Shown here: positions 16,157-24,776 of the stretch, piece by piece | How positions within the stretch are numbered: position 1 is the stretch's first letter | How the letters are laid out: the number at the start of each line of letters is the position of its first letter | Assembly (NCBI GenBank): GCA_903915955.1 | Contig: CAIWUU010000176.1 | Location: 1 to 63,226, forward strand | Reading direction: 5' to 3' | Origin: an uncultured Chlorobiaceae bacterium | Lineage (GTDB): Bacteria > Bacteroidota > Chlorobiia > Chlorobiales > Chlorobiaceae | DNA length: 63,226 nt | Translations under genes and position numbers: made by a program | The notes under the pieces: model-generated | Told to the model about the DNA's origin: nothing | Databases searched by the model: none | Seen by the model: only the letters and a program-made list of their open reading frames with translations

Positions 16157-17446
16157 ATGAAAAAAACTAAATTTGCAGCCATTCTTTCACTTGGAATGGT
16201 TCCGGCATTGTTCTGGAGTTCAGAAAGCTCAGCAATACCATCATGGGCAAGGAAATACAATGTCTCCTGTTATATGTGCCACTCAGGATTTCCACAGAGG
16301 AACGCGGTCGGTGAAGCCTTCCAGGCTAATGGTTTCCGTTTCGCTGGAGCCACTGAAGAGGCATTAACAAAACAGAAGAACATCAAAATTGGTAATGACG
16401 AATGGAAGAAATCACCAAATGCGCCTTTCACGGGATCATTCCCTCAGTTTGATCCGCTAAGTATGACACTTGGTGGTAACCTTATCAACTATACAGCCCC
16501 GCAAACCAATAGAACCACCGGTGCATCTACTGGAAAGGTATTCAATTGGACCGCCCCAAACACCGTTTCGATGTTTTACGGTGGCTCGTTGGGTGACAAT
16601 ATTACTTTCTTTGGTCAGATTGGAGGAATCGGCGCAGCGTCCACTGCTGTGTCAAGCAACGCCAAGGTTGTTTTGATGTTGTCTCCCGGTTTCAACTTTT
16701 CAATGGGCACCAACTTCAGCGCTTCTGGCTGGAATGGTTCTGGTGCGGGTGGTGTCGTAAACGTCAGCAATTTACTTCCTGCACCAAATAATTATGCTGA
16801 ACTCCAGTTCACCAGAGGAGAAACTGCTGGATACTCTATTGTTGGTGGTGCCAGTGTAGGCGCACCACCTCTTACTGCTACCGCAGCTAACGAGATTAAT
16901 GATATGGTTTATCTGCGGGCAAAAGCAAAGCTGCTTGGTGCGGGTATGCTCAGCGGAGCCAATGGGACGTTAGGCAATTCGTACAACGGCCTTGACAATC
17001 AGGTAACCGTTGGCCTGGGTCTCTCTTCTGCAAAGAAAAATATTTTCACCGGCAATTATGTGGGCGAAACATTTATCTGGGGTGGAGATGTTCAGGGCGT
17101 GTATAACAACGCTCTCGTTGGTCTTGCTGCCAGCAGAGACCAGGATTTGAATTTAACCAACGTGCGCGGTGACGCTGGCTACTTTATCTATCCTTGGCTT
17201 TTTGCGAAGATTTCTTACAACAACATAGCTGCTCATACTACGGCGAATGCTTTGTCAGGGCTTAATTTCCGCCAGCCGACGATCACCCCATCTGTTGTTG
17301 CATGGGTTGCACCGAATGTGTCAGTGACAGCGACCTACACCACGTACACAAAGGGATGGAAGGAGAGTGCTGCGGTTGGGACTACTCTTGCAAATAATCT
17401 GTCCAATCAGAATACGTTCCGCCTTGCTTTCTCAGCCGGGTTCTGA
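16157..17446 (+). CDS. Cyc2-like outer-membrane cytochrome-porin
   Basis: Protein of 429 residues: signal peptide (1-26), then a short mature N-terminus with one haem site C38-Y-M-C-H42 inside PSWARKYNVSCYMCHSGFPQ. The remaining 370 residues are rich in alternating, Gly/Asn/Thr-containing strands and end in Phe (FRLAFSAGF), the hallmark of outer-membrane beta-barrels. One haem domain fused to a porin is the architecture of Cyc2, the iron oxidase of neutrophilic and acidophilic Fe(II) oxidisers, also reported in some Chlorobi. Fe(II) oxidation is inference; other members of the fused family may use other donors. The gene has its own AGGAG-type ribosome-binding site (CAGGAGCG). Confidence 0.72.
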   Translation: MKKTKFAAILSLGMVPALFWSSESSAIPSWARKYNVSCYMCHSGFPQRNAVGEAFQANGFRFAGATEEALTKQKNIKIGNDEWKKSPNAPFTGSFPQFDPLSMTLGGNLINYTAPQTNRTTGASTGKVFNWTAPNTVSMFYGGSLGDNITFFGQIGGIGAASTAVSSNAKVVLMLSPGFNFSMGTNFSASGWNGSGAGGVVNVSNLLPAPNNYAELQFTRGETAGYSIVGGASVGAPPLTATAANEINDMVYLRAKAKLLGAGMLSGANGTLGNSYNGLDNQVTVGLGLSSAKKNIFTGNYVGETFIWGGDVQGVYNNALVGLAASRDQDLNLTNVRGDAGYFIYPWLFAKISYNNIAAHTTANALSGLNFRQPTITPSVVAWVAPNVSVTATYTTYTKGWKESAAVGTTLANNLSNQNTFRLAFSAGF

Positions 17447-17491
17447 TTATCCTGTAAAAGAACTCTCCTGAAAAGAAGAGTCGTTGAGTCA

Positions 17492-17530
17492 CAGAAAGGC
17501 ATGTTCATCACCAGTGAACATGCCTTTCTG
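17492..17530 (+). terminator. Strong hairpin after the Cyc2-like gene
   Basis: Perfect 16-bp arms at 17492-17507 (CAGAAAGGCATGTTCA) and 17515-17530 with a 7-base loop, 45 bp past the stop codon. The T-tract is weak. Between this hairpin and 17646 nothing is recognised. Confidence 0.65.
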
Positions 17531-17646
17531 TATTCTGGGAGATGCCGTTTGTATTTCTCCCCATATCGACAGTGTTTTACCGCTTGAATCGATTCTCTCA
17601 TTTTTTCCCGGTATTATTCGTTCTGAAACAGGAAACTTCCCTGCAT

Positions 17647-17702
17647 TTTAAGCAAAATTTAAGCATTGATTAATTGTCATTTAAGGTCGAATATGCTATC
17701 AT
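17647..17702 (+). promoter_or_regulatory. Promoter with 11-bp-periodic TTTAAG boxes (tlpA operon)
   Basis: Heptamers at 17647 (TTTAAGC), 17658 (TTTAAGC), 17669 (ATTAATT) and 17680 (TTTAAGG) repeat every 11 bp. The -10 TATCAT begins at 17697, 50 bp from the first box, with TTGTCA at 17674 as a possible -35. The 5' leader to the tlpA start would be about 150 nt. Confidence 0.65.
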
Positions 17703-17856
17703 TAAGAATGAAATAGATCTTGATTCACAGAGCACTCTTCATTTATTCTTATTTTTGCAGCGCAATCACTCGTTGATGGTATAAGTGCTTGATACCTGAA
17801 GAGTTATCATCATATTTTTATTCACGTCTATCTTTTCAACCAAAATCGATACAATA

Positions 17857-18372
17857 ATGGCGCGCTTACAGTGTAAAAAGTTCAGGACGCTGCTTCTTGC
17901 GTCGCTTTTCTGCATCGGCTTCAGTGGTACATCGTACGCCCTTGAGACCGGAGCTAAGGCCCCCGATTTTGAATTGCCCGGGGCACAGGGTACCGTAACG
18001 CTTTCGAAGACATCCGGTTCGTTGCTCTATGTTGATTTCTGGGCATCATGGTGCGGACCATGCAAGCAGTCGTTTCCATGGATGAACGCCATGCAGGAGA
18101 AATACAAAGCTCAGGGGCTGAAGATTATCGGGGTTAATCTCGATGGCAAAACTGAGGATGCCAAACAATTTTTAGCGCAAAATCCAGCCCGATTCACCGT
18201 GGCGTTTGATCCCAAGGGTGTTACACCAAAAAGCTACGGGGTCAAGGGTATGCCTACCAGTTTTCTCATTGGCAAAGATGGTACAATTATTTCTCAGCAT
18301 TTAGGGTTTAACGCTGCTGAGAGCGAAAAACTTGAAAAAGAGATCAAAGCTGCACTGGAGGCAAACAAATGA
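17857..18372 (+). CDS. tlpA: TlpA-type periplasmic thioredoxin
   Basis: Protein of 171 residues with an N-terminal signal (to about SYA, residue 28) and a thioredoxin fold of the TlpA/ResA type. The active site is C66-G-P-C69 in FWASWCGPCKQSFPW, with the cis-Pro loop GVKGMPTSFLIG. Family members reduce disulfides in apocytochrome c or other periplasmic proteins, taking electrons from DsbD/CcdA. A DsbD is encoded 7 kb downstream on the same strand. The gene overlaps the DUF4266 gene by 4 bp. Confidence 0.92.
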   Translation: MARLQCKKFRTLLLASLFCIGFSGTSYALETGAKAPDFELPGAQGTVTLSKTSGSLLYVDFWASWCGPCKQSFPWMNAMQEKYKAQGLKIIGVNLDGKTEDAKQFLAQNPARFTVAFDPKGVTPKSYGVKGMPTSFLIGKDGTIISQHLGFNAAESEKLEKEIKAALEANK

Positions 18373-18608
18373 AAATGAATGTGATTCAGAAACTGCTTCA
18401 TGCCCTGCTCTTAATCATCACACTCGGCTTGTCAGGCTGCTCAATTGGTGAAACGGTTCAACCGTGGGATAAAGCTGTCCTTGCCAGACCGGAAATGACC
18501 TTTGAGGGTGATCCTCTCGACACCAAGTATGTTGAGCACATTTACAGCAGCAAAGAGGCTGCGTCCGGTGGCGCCGGGGTAGGTGGTGGTGGTTGCGGGT
18601 GTAATTAA
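18369..18608 (+). CDS. DUF4266 lipoprotein with Gly/Cys-rich tail
   Basis: A 79-residue protein with a lipobox (LSGC, lipidated Cys24). The conserved middle is QPWDKAVLARPEMTFEGDPLDTKYVEHIYSSKEAASGG in two halves, and the tail is GGGGCGCN. This matches the DUF4266 pattern. Function is unknown. The two tail cysteines in a flexible Gly context could bind a metal or be the substrate of the adjacent TlpA thioredoxin (inference). Its ATG overlaps the tlpA stop, and the DUF3570 gene follows after 27 bp. Confidence 0.82.
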   Translation: MKMNVIQKLLHALLLIITLGLSGCSIGETVQPWDKAVLARPEMTFEGDPLDTKYVEHIYSSKEAASGGAGVGGGGCGCN

Positions 18609-18635
18609 CTGTAATTATAATTTCAGGATACTCTT

Positions 18636-19781
18636 ATGAAATCGGTCCCGACAAAAAAAACATATCTTGTAGGCGCTACCCTTTTTGCCGCAGCTTTAGC
18701 TCTGCCATCATATCAACCTGCCTTTGCAGAAGCCGCACCAGAAAAAGGTATTGTAGCCTTTAAATACCTCAATTATGAGGATAAAGACACCAACCCTGCC
18801 CAGGAGCGGATGGAAATTAGCGCCGCAACAATATCAGTCATGGCACCGATAGCCGGTAAATGGTCTATCAGCACAACCTATACCAACGACTCCGTCTCCG
18901 GTGCATCGCCAAGCCACTACAATGAATATAAGCCAGAATTTGTCTCCGGTGCATCCAAGATAGAAGAAAAGCGGCATGCAGTTGATTTTAGTCTTACCCG
19001 TTATTTCCAGAGAGGAACAATAACTCTTGGGAGTAGCTATTCCAGCGAAAACGACTACATCTCCCGAAGCTACTCTGCCCAGGGGAGCCTTTCCAGCGAG
19101 GACAAGAATACCACCTTCACCCTTGGTGGCAGCTATACCACAGATACCATCAATCCTTCCGATGATGAACCCGGCTTTTTTGAAAAGCGGACTGTTGCCG
19201 GGCTGGTTGGTATTACGAAGGTTTTGACAAAAGTGGATATTTTGCAACTGAACCTCGGCTACTCAAGGGGAAGGGGTTATTTTAATGACCCCTACAAGAT
19301 GTTGGATGCACGGCCTGACAGGCGTGAGAGCGAAACAGTCATGACGCGATGGAACCACCACTTTGATGGAACCGATGGTACAAGCCGGCTCTCCTATCGC
19401 TATTACACCGACACTTTTGGCGTCAATGCCCATACCTTTGGGCTGGAGTATGTTCAGCCAGTTGCCGGTGACTGGACGATAACTCCGTCAGCAAGGTTCT
19501 CCTCCCAGACTGCAGCGGACTTTTACTACCCTATGCCTCCTGAGGGCGAAGGTATAGATCCTACCGGGACATATTCTTCTCTCGATCAGCGCCTTTCCTC
19601 CTTTGGAGCCCTCACGCTTGGGATCAAAGTTGAGAAAAGGATTGCCAAGGATTGGCTGATTGATGCCAAATATGAAAACTATGAGCAGCGTGCCGCCTGG
19701 AGCATGACAGGAGGTGGAGATAAAGGGCTTTCCCCATTCAGCGCCACTTTTGTTCAGTTTGGCATTTCCCGCCAGTTTTAA
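18636..19781 (+). CDS. DUF3570 outer-membrane beta-barrel-like protein
   Basis: Protein of 381 residues with a signal peptide (cut near AFAEA, residue 31), beta-rich throughout, and ending in Phe (VQFGISRQF), which suggests an outer-membrane barrel. Family DUF3570 is regularly seen with DUF4266, TlpA and ApbE genes, and has no assigned function. Near the N-terminus it carries D85-S-V-S-G-A-S-P-S, and again VSGAS at 103-107. The first matches the Asp-x-x-Ser/Thr-Gly-Ala-Ser/Thr acceptor pattern of ApbE flavin transferases, so covalent FMN is a testable idea. Third gene of the tlpA operon. Confidence 0.8.
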   Translation: MKSVPTKKTYLVGATLFAAALALPSYQPAFAEAAPEKGIVAFKYLNYEDKDTNPAQERMEISAATISVMAPIAGKWSISTTYTNDSVSGASPSHYNEYKPEFVSGASKIEEKRHAVDFSLTRYFQRGTITLGSSYSSENDYISRSYSAQGSLSSEDKNTTFTLGGSYTTDTINPSDDEPGFFEKRTVAGLVGITKVLTKVDILQLNLGYSRGRGYFNDPYKMLDARPDRRESETVMTRWNHHFDGTDGTSRLSYRYYTDTFGVNAHTFGLEYVQPVAGDWTITPSARFSSQTAADFYYPMPPEGEGIDPTGTYSSLDQRLSSFGALTLGIKVEKRIAKDWLIDAKYENYEQRAAWSMTGGGDKGLSPFSATFVQFGISRQF

Positions 19782-19799
19782 CCGCATTAGTGTACAAGC

Positions 19800-19835
19800 C
19801 TTCCGATAGCTCGCACAAACACAAGCTGTCGGAAG
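19800..19835 (+). terminator. Hairpin at the end of the tlpA operon
   Basis: CTTCCGATAGCT (19800-19811) and AGCTGTCGGAAG (19824-19835) form a 12-bp stem, one pair being G-U, with a 12-base loop. It is 18 bp after the DUF3570 stop. There is no T-run. Between here and 20040 nothing else is recognised. Confidence 0.5.
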
Positions 19836-20040
19836 CGCTTCGCGTTTCCGTTGATGCGCTACCAAGCAAAGAGCATTATTTTATAGCAACTTGCGGGGAG
19901 CACAGTGTGCAAACAGGCAAGAACTCAGGCCGACTATCTTCCCCCTCATTCTTTTTCGACCCATTGACCAGAATCACTCCAACAGCAGCGAGAAGAACGT
20001 TTGATATTGTTTTGGACTGGAGGGGAAACGATACTGGATT

Positions 20041-20096
20041 TTTAAGTGAAATTTAAGCTTCCATTAATTTTGCTTAAAGAGTGAGATCAGTATCAT
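20041..20096 (+). promoter_or_regulatory. Promoter with 11-bp-periodic TTTAAG boxes (adhesin gene)
   Basis: Heptamers at 20041 (TTTAAGT), 20052 (TTTAAGC), 20063 (ATTAATT) and 20074 (TTAAAGA) repeat every 11 bp. The -10 TATCAT begins at 20091, again 50 bp from the first box. The adhesin ATG is 42 bp past the -10. Confidence 0.65.
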
Positions 20097-20137
20097 GGGT
20101 ATAAAACTTTTACTTTTCATCATTACTGGAAGAAACT

Positions 20138-23100
20138 ATGGCTACTTACAACAAGACGGGTACGGCGGGTAATGATACCATTGGGATTGGCAGCGTAACC
20201 AGTTTGAATGCCCCGCCTTCTGGTTCTGTTTTTAATATTAATGGTGCCGCCGGAAGCGACATCTTCCAATTAAATAACACTGGTAACCCAAGTTACAATT
20301 CCAGGTTTAAGTCTGCTGGATTTGTCGTTTATCCGGCTAACGCTTCTGGCATCATTGTTGTCTCTGGAGCAAGTTCACAAGGGGAAACTTATACCTTCAA
20401 TCTGACAAGCGTCGAGACTCTTGTCTTCTCTGACAAGACGGTCACACTCACATACGCCGACACAACACCGCCTGTATTTGCTTCGGCAGCAGTTAACGGC
20501 TCATCGCTTGTCATGACCTATACTGAGGCGAACACGCTGGATGCGACGAATGTCCCGGCAGCCAATGCCTTCACGGTATCGGGTGGCCACAATGTAACGG
20601 GTGTGGCGGTCAATGCAGCGGCGAAAACAGTAACACTCACGCTTGCAACAGCAGTCGCCAACGGTGAATCGGTGACGGTGGCCTATACCGATCCGACTAC
20701 AGGCAATGATGTCAACGCAATCCAGGATGCAGCAGGCAATGATGCCGTTACTTTGGCGGCGATAGCAGTTACCAACAACACTCCTGTACCCACAAACCAT
20801 GCTCCAACCGGAGCTGTTACTATAACCGGTACGGCAACTCAGGGCCAGATATTGGCCGTCAATACAAGTGCACTTGTCGATGTTGATGGTATTCCATCTT
20901 CCGGTGCCGGTGCACTAAGCTACCAGTGGTATGCCGCTGGAACAGCAATATCTGGAGCAACTGGAACGACGTATACCTTGACACAGGCCCAGGTTGGAAA
21001 CCCTATTACGGTAAAGGCAAGCTACACCGATGGCCTCGGCAAAGCTGAAAGTATGACCAGCTCAGCCACTGCGGTAGTTGCAAATGTCAATGACTTGCCA
21101 ACAGGAAGTGTGACCATAACCGGAACTGCGGCGGCTGGTCAAACACTCACCGCAAATAATTCTCTGGCTGATCTCGACGGACTTGGCACAATCACCTATC
21201 AGTGGAAGGCTGCCGGTACGCCCATCTCTGGCGCAACTGCAAACACCTGTCTCTTGACTGCCGCTGAGGCCGACAAAACCATCACCGTAACGGCAAGCTA
21301 CACCGACTTGCTTGGTACTGCCGAAAGCATGACCAGCGCCCCCACGGCAATCGTATACAGTAACCATTCCCCCACTGGCTCGGTGACAATTACCGGTACT
21401 GCTGCTCAAGGCCAGACACTCACAGAAAGCCATACGACGCTTGCGGATGCTGACGGGCTTGGAACCGTCACTATACAGTGGTATGCCGCTGGAACAGCAA
21501 TATCTGGCGCAACTGGAACGACGTATACCTTGTCACAGGCCGAGGTTGGAAAAGCTGTAACGGTAAAAGCAAGCTATACTGATCTTAAAAGTGTCGCAGA
21601 AAGTGTCTCCAGTACGGCGACCGCCTCTATTGCCAATGTCAATGATTCCCCGACAGGGAGTGTAACCATAACAGGAAATGCGGCGACAGGTCAGACGCTC
21701 ACCGCCAGCCATACACTTGCTGATCTTGACGGCCTTGGCACCATCAGCTTCCAGTGGAAGGCTGGTGGCACTGCGATAACGGGAGCAACAGGAACTACCT
21801 ATATTGTGACGCTGGCTGAGGCTGGCCAAACCATCACGGTGACGGCAAGCTACACTGACCTGCTCGGCGCTGCCGAAAGCATGACGAGCGCCGCCACCGC
21901 CGCAGTTTTCACAAACCATGCTCCAACCGGTTCGGTAACTATTACTGGTTCAGCAACGCAAGGCGGCTCCCTGAGCGCCAATACAACCACGCTTGCCGAT
22001 ACCGATGGTATCCCCTCATCCGGCACAGGTGCATTGAGTTACCAATGGTATGCAGGCACGACGGCTATCTCTGGCGCTACGGGAGTCAGCTATACGTTGA
22101 CGCAGGCGGAGGTTGGAAACGCAATAAAGGTAACAGCCAGCTATACTGACCTCATGGGCGCTGCCGAAAGTGTCACCAGTGGGGTGACAGCCGCTGTTGC
22201 CAATGTCAATGACACTCCGACAGGCAGCGTAACGATTAGCGGAGCAGCCTCACGGGGAGCAACACTGACAGCAGATATCAGCTCACTGGCCGATGCTGAT
22301 GGACTTGGCACCATCAGCTACCAATGGAAAGCTGCGAATGTCAACATTGCCAATGCAACCAGCAGTACCTATATCCTGACTGCAGACGAGGTAGGAAAAG
22401 CTGTTACTGTTGTGGCAAGTTACACCGACGGCTACGGAGCCAGCGAGAGCGTTACCAGCTCCGCAACAGGTGCTGTGGCAGACCATCAAAATAATAGTCC
22501 GACAGGCACGGTCACCATTGCTGGCTCAGCAACGCAAAATGCACTACTGACTGCATCAAATACTCTGGCAGATGCTGATGGCATTCCTTCATCCGGCGCT
22601 GGCGCAATCAGCTACCAGTGGAAAGCTGGCGGCAGCGCTATCAGCGGAGCAACCAGCAACACCTATACGTTAACAGAAGCGGAGGTTGGCAAAACGGTCA
22701 CCGTTGTGGCCAGCTATACTGACGGCTTTGGGGCCCAGGAGCAGGTTGCCAGCACTGCCACCGGCGCCGTTGCTAACGTCAACGATCCTGCGACAGGGGG
22801 TGTTACCATTACCGGCACAGCAACGCAAGGGCAGCAATTGACTGCATCACACACGCTTGCCGACCTTGACGGCCTTGGCACCATCAGCTACCAGTGGAAG
22901 GCAGGCAACAGCGTTATCAGCGGAGCAAACAGCAATACCTATACGTTGACAGAAGCTGAGGTCGGAAAAACAATCACCGTTGTGGCAAGCTATACCGACC
23001 TCCATGGTACCGCAGAGCCTCCCGTTCCCAGTGCCGCAACCAGCGCCGTTGCGAATATCAACGATGCGCCGACAGGCAGTATTACCATTACCGGCACAGC

Positions 23101-24742
23101 AACACAAGGGCAGCAATTGACTGCATCACACACGCTTGCCGACCTTGACGGCATTAAGCTTGATACCATCTACTACGATTGGGAGGCAGATGGAGTTGAT
23201 ATCAGTGGCCCTAACGGCACCAGCACCCATACGTTGACAGAAGCTGAGGTCGGCAAAAAAATGACTGTAGTGGTCAGCTATACCGACGGCCATGACACCG
23301 TAGAGGAGGTCACCAGCACTGCCACCGTCACTGTTGCGAATATCAACGATGCGCCGACAGGCAGTGTTACCATTACCGGCTCCACAATGCAGGGGAAGAC
23401 GCTTACGGCCGCCAATACTCTGGTCGATGCTGACGGCATTCCTTCAGTCGGCGCTGGTGCAATAAGTTATCAGTGGTATGCAGAAACTACTGCAATCTCT
23501 GGCGCTACAGGAGCCAACTATACCCTTACGGCAAATGAGGTGAACAAAAGCATCAAGGTTGTGGCAAGCTACACTGACGGGCATGGAACTCAAGAAAGTG
23601 TGCCGAGCGATACAGTTCTTTTTGGTGCCGAACTGGGCGGAATTACTACCGTCCAAAATGTTGCCGCACTGCATTCTCAACTTGATAATCGTGTCCCATC
23701 CACAGGTTTTGCTGATGTCAAGGCCGGAATGGATGCCTATTACGCGACTCTCCCCACAGCAACAACTGATGTGTCGGTACGCTCCGTCACTGTTACCTCG
23801 GCAGGCTCACTTGATATGTCAGCCTCTGCACACGAAGCGCTCGTCATAGATACTACAGGGTTGCCCTCTGGATCACAACTGGATCTGAACAACGTAGACT
23901 TTGCCATTATCATCGCCAGCGAAAACCATATCACTAAAATACGTGGCGGAGCAGGCAATAACATTGTTTTTGCAGGCAGTGGCCAGCAGGACATTCTCCT
24001 TGGTGCTGGTGATGATATCCTGCACGGTGGCGCTGGTGATGACACTATTGGCTCACTGGAAGGGAACGACCAGCTTTTTGGTGAGGATGGCAACGACTCT
24101 CTCAGCGGCGGAGTTGGCGATGACACGCTGACCGGCGGCAGTGGTAATGATACGCTGGATGGTGGTACTGGTAATGATACTGCTGTTTTTAGCGGAGATT
24201 TTGCCAATTACACGATCAGCTTTGATGGATTTTCCACCCACACAGTCAAAGATAACGTCGGTACCGATGGTACAGATGCCGTCACGGGTGTCGAATACTT
24301 TACGTTTGGCACTGCTCAACCCATACCAATTGACACAACCGCTCCAACCCTGAGTTCCGTCAATCCTGTTAACGCAGCCACAGGCGTTGCTGTTGGCAGC
24401 AATCTTGTTTTCACCTTCAGTGAGGATGTCAGAAAGGATGCCGCCATTGAAGTCCGTACAGGATCAGATACTGTATCACCTGTATCTGCAAGCGCGACGG
24501 TATCGGGAAAAATACTCACCATTGATCCGACGGCTAATCTGTCGAACAGCACCCATTACCACGTAACCTTTGCCAGCGGCAGTATCCACGACCTCTTTGG
24601 CAACAGTTATGCGGGAACGACATACGACTTCACAACAGCGGATCCCTATGCAGGAGACAGTAACGACAGCAGCAGTGGTGGCGTCGGAGTGGCGATAGGT
24701 GGGGTGGGTGGGCTTGGTTTGCTTGCATGGCTGCTCTTTTAA
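20138..24742 (+). CDS. Giant Ig-repeat/RTX adhesin
   Basis: A 1534-residue surface or secreted protein. There is no Sec signal at the N-terminus; NKTGTAGNDTIGIG opens a short RTX-like start. A SwmB-type domain follows (about 108-214), then ten tandem Ig-like repeats of about 90 residues, each opening with PTGSVTITG-like and holding YQWKAAG and SYTDG blocks. Next come calcium-binding RTX nonapeptides (GGAGDDTIG, GGSGNDTLDGG, about 1280-1350) and a Big_5-type Ig domain (TLSSVNPVNAATGVAVGSN). The C-terminus ends in a Gly-rich hydrophobic tail, GGVGGLGLLAWLLF. Type I secretion is likely, but no secretion genes are in the window. It separates DUF3570 from apbE. Confidence 0.88.
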   Translation: MATYNKTGTAGNDTIGIGSVTSLNAPPSGSVFNINGAAGSDIFQLNNTGNPSYNSRFKSAGFVVYPANASGIIVVSGASSQGETYTFNLTSVETLVFSDKTVTLTYADTTPPVFASAAVNGSSLVMTYTEANTLDATNVPAANAFTVSGGHNVTGVAVNAAAKTVTLTLATAVANGESVTVAYTDPTTGNDVNAIQDAAGNDAVTLAAIAVTNNTPVPTNHAPTGAVTITGTATQGQILAVNTSALVDVDGIPSSGAGALSYQWYAAGTAISGATGTTYTLTQAQVGNPITVKASYTDGLGKAESMTSSATAVVANVNDLPTGSVTITGTAAAGQTLTANNSLADLDGLGTITYQWKAAGTPISGATANTCLLTAAEADKTITVTASYTDLLGTAESMTSAPTAIVYSNHSPTGSVTITGTAAQGQTLTESHTTLADADGLGTVTIQWYAAGTAISGATGTTYTLSQAEVGKAVTVKASYTDLKSVAESVSSTATASIANVNDSPTGSVTITGNAATGQTLTASHTLADLDGLGTISFQWKAGGTAITGATGTTYIVTLAEAGQTITVTASYTDLLGAAESMTSAATAAVFTNHAPTGSVTITGSATQGGSLSANTTTLADTDGIPSSGTGALSYQWYAGTTAISGATGVSYTLTQAEVGNAIKVTASYTDLMGAAESVTSGVTAAVANVNDTPTGSVTISGAASRGATLTADISSLADADGLGTISYQWKAANVNIANATSSTYILTADEVGKAVTVVASYTDGYGASESVTSSATGAVADHQNNSPTGTVTIAGSATQNALLTASNTLADADGIPSSGAGAISYQWKAGGSAISGATSNTYTLTEAEVGKTVTVVASYTDGFGAQEQVASTATGAVANVNDPATGGVTITGTATQGQQLTASHTLADLDGLGTISYQWKAGNSVISGANSNTYTLTEAEVGKTITVVASYTDLHGTAEPPVPSAATSAVANINDAPTGSITITGTATQGQQLTASHTLADLDGIKLDTIYYDWEADGVDISGPNGTSTHTLTEAEVGKKMTVVVSYTDGHDTVEEVTSTATVTVANINDAPTGSVTITGSTMQGKTLTAANTLVDADGIPSVGAGAISYQWYAETTAISGATGANYTLTANEVNKSIKVVASYTDGHGTQESVPSDTVLFGAELGGITTVQNVAALHSQLDNRVPSTGFADVKAGMDAYYATLPTATTDVSVRSVTVTSAGSLDMSASAHEALVIDTTGLPSGSQLDLNNVDFAIIIASENHITKIRGGAGNNIVFAGSGQQDILLGAGDDILHGGAGDDTIGSLEGNDQLFGEDGNDSLSGGVGDDTLTGGSGNDTLDGGTGNDTAVFSGDFANYTISFDGFSTHTVKDNVGTDGTDAVTGVEYFTFGTAQPIPIDTTAPTLSSVNPVNAATGVAVGSNLVFTFSEDVRKDAAIEVRTGSDTVSPVSASATVSGKILTIDPTANLSNSTHYHVTFASGSIHDLFGNSYAGTTYDFTTADPYAGDSNDSSSGGVGVAIGGVGGLGLLAWLLF
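20800..23620 (+). repeat. Ten tandem ~280-bp Ig-like repeat units
   Basis: Units open at the sequences encoding NHAPTG, VNDLPTG, SNHSPTG, VNDSPTG, TNHAPTG, VNDTPTG, QNNSPTG, VNDPATG, INDAPTG and INDAPTG. Adjacent late units are most alike, which suggests recent unequal recombination. Confidence 0.8.
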
Positions 24743-24776
24743 ACAAAGACAATTTTTCTGACTGGTAAAACATAGT

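Noticed and set aside
19782-20137. Possible riboswitch in the adhesin leader
   Set aside because: I could not match it to c-di-GMP, cobalamin or other known aptamers; the start of transcription predicted at about 20100 leaves too short a leader.
20938-23510. Repeated (S/T)GAT in seven of the ten adhesin repeats as possible ApbE flavinylation sites next to apbE
   Set aside because: The Asp three residues before the Ser is missing in every repeat, and ISGATGTTYTLT is a usual turn in this Ig-like repeat family, so the likeness is probably chance.
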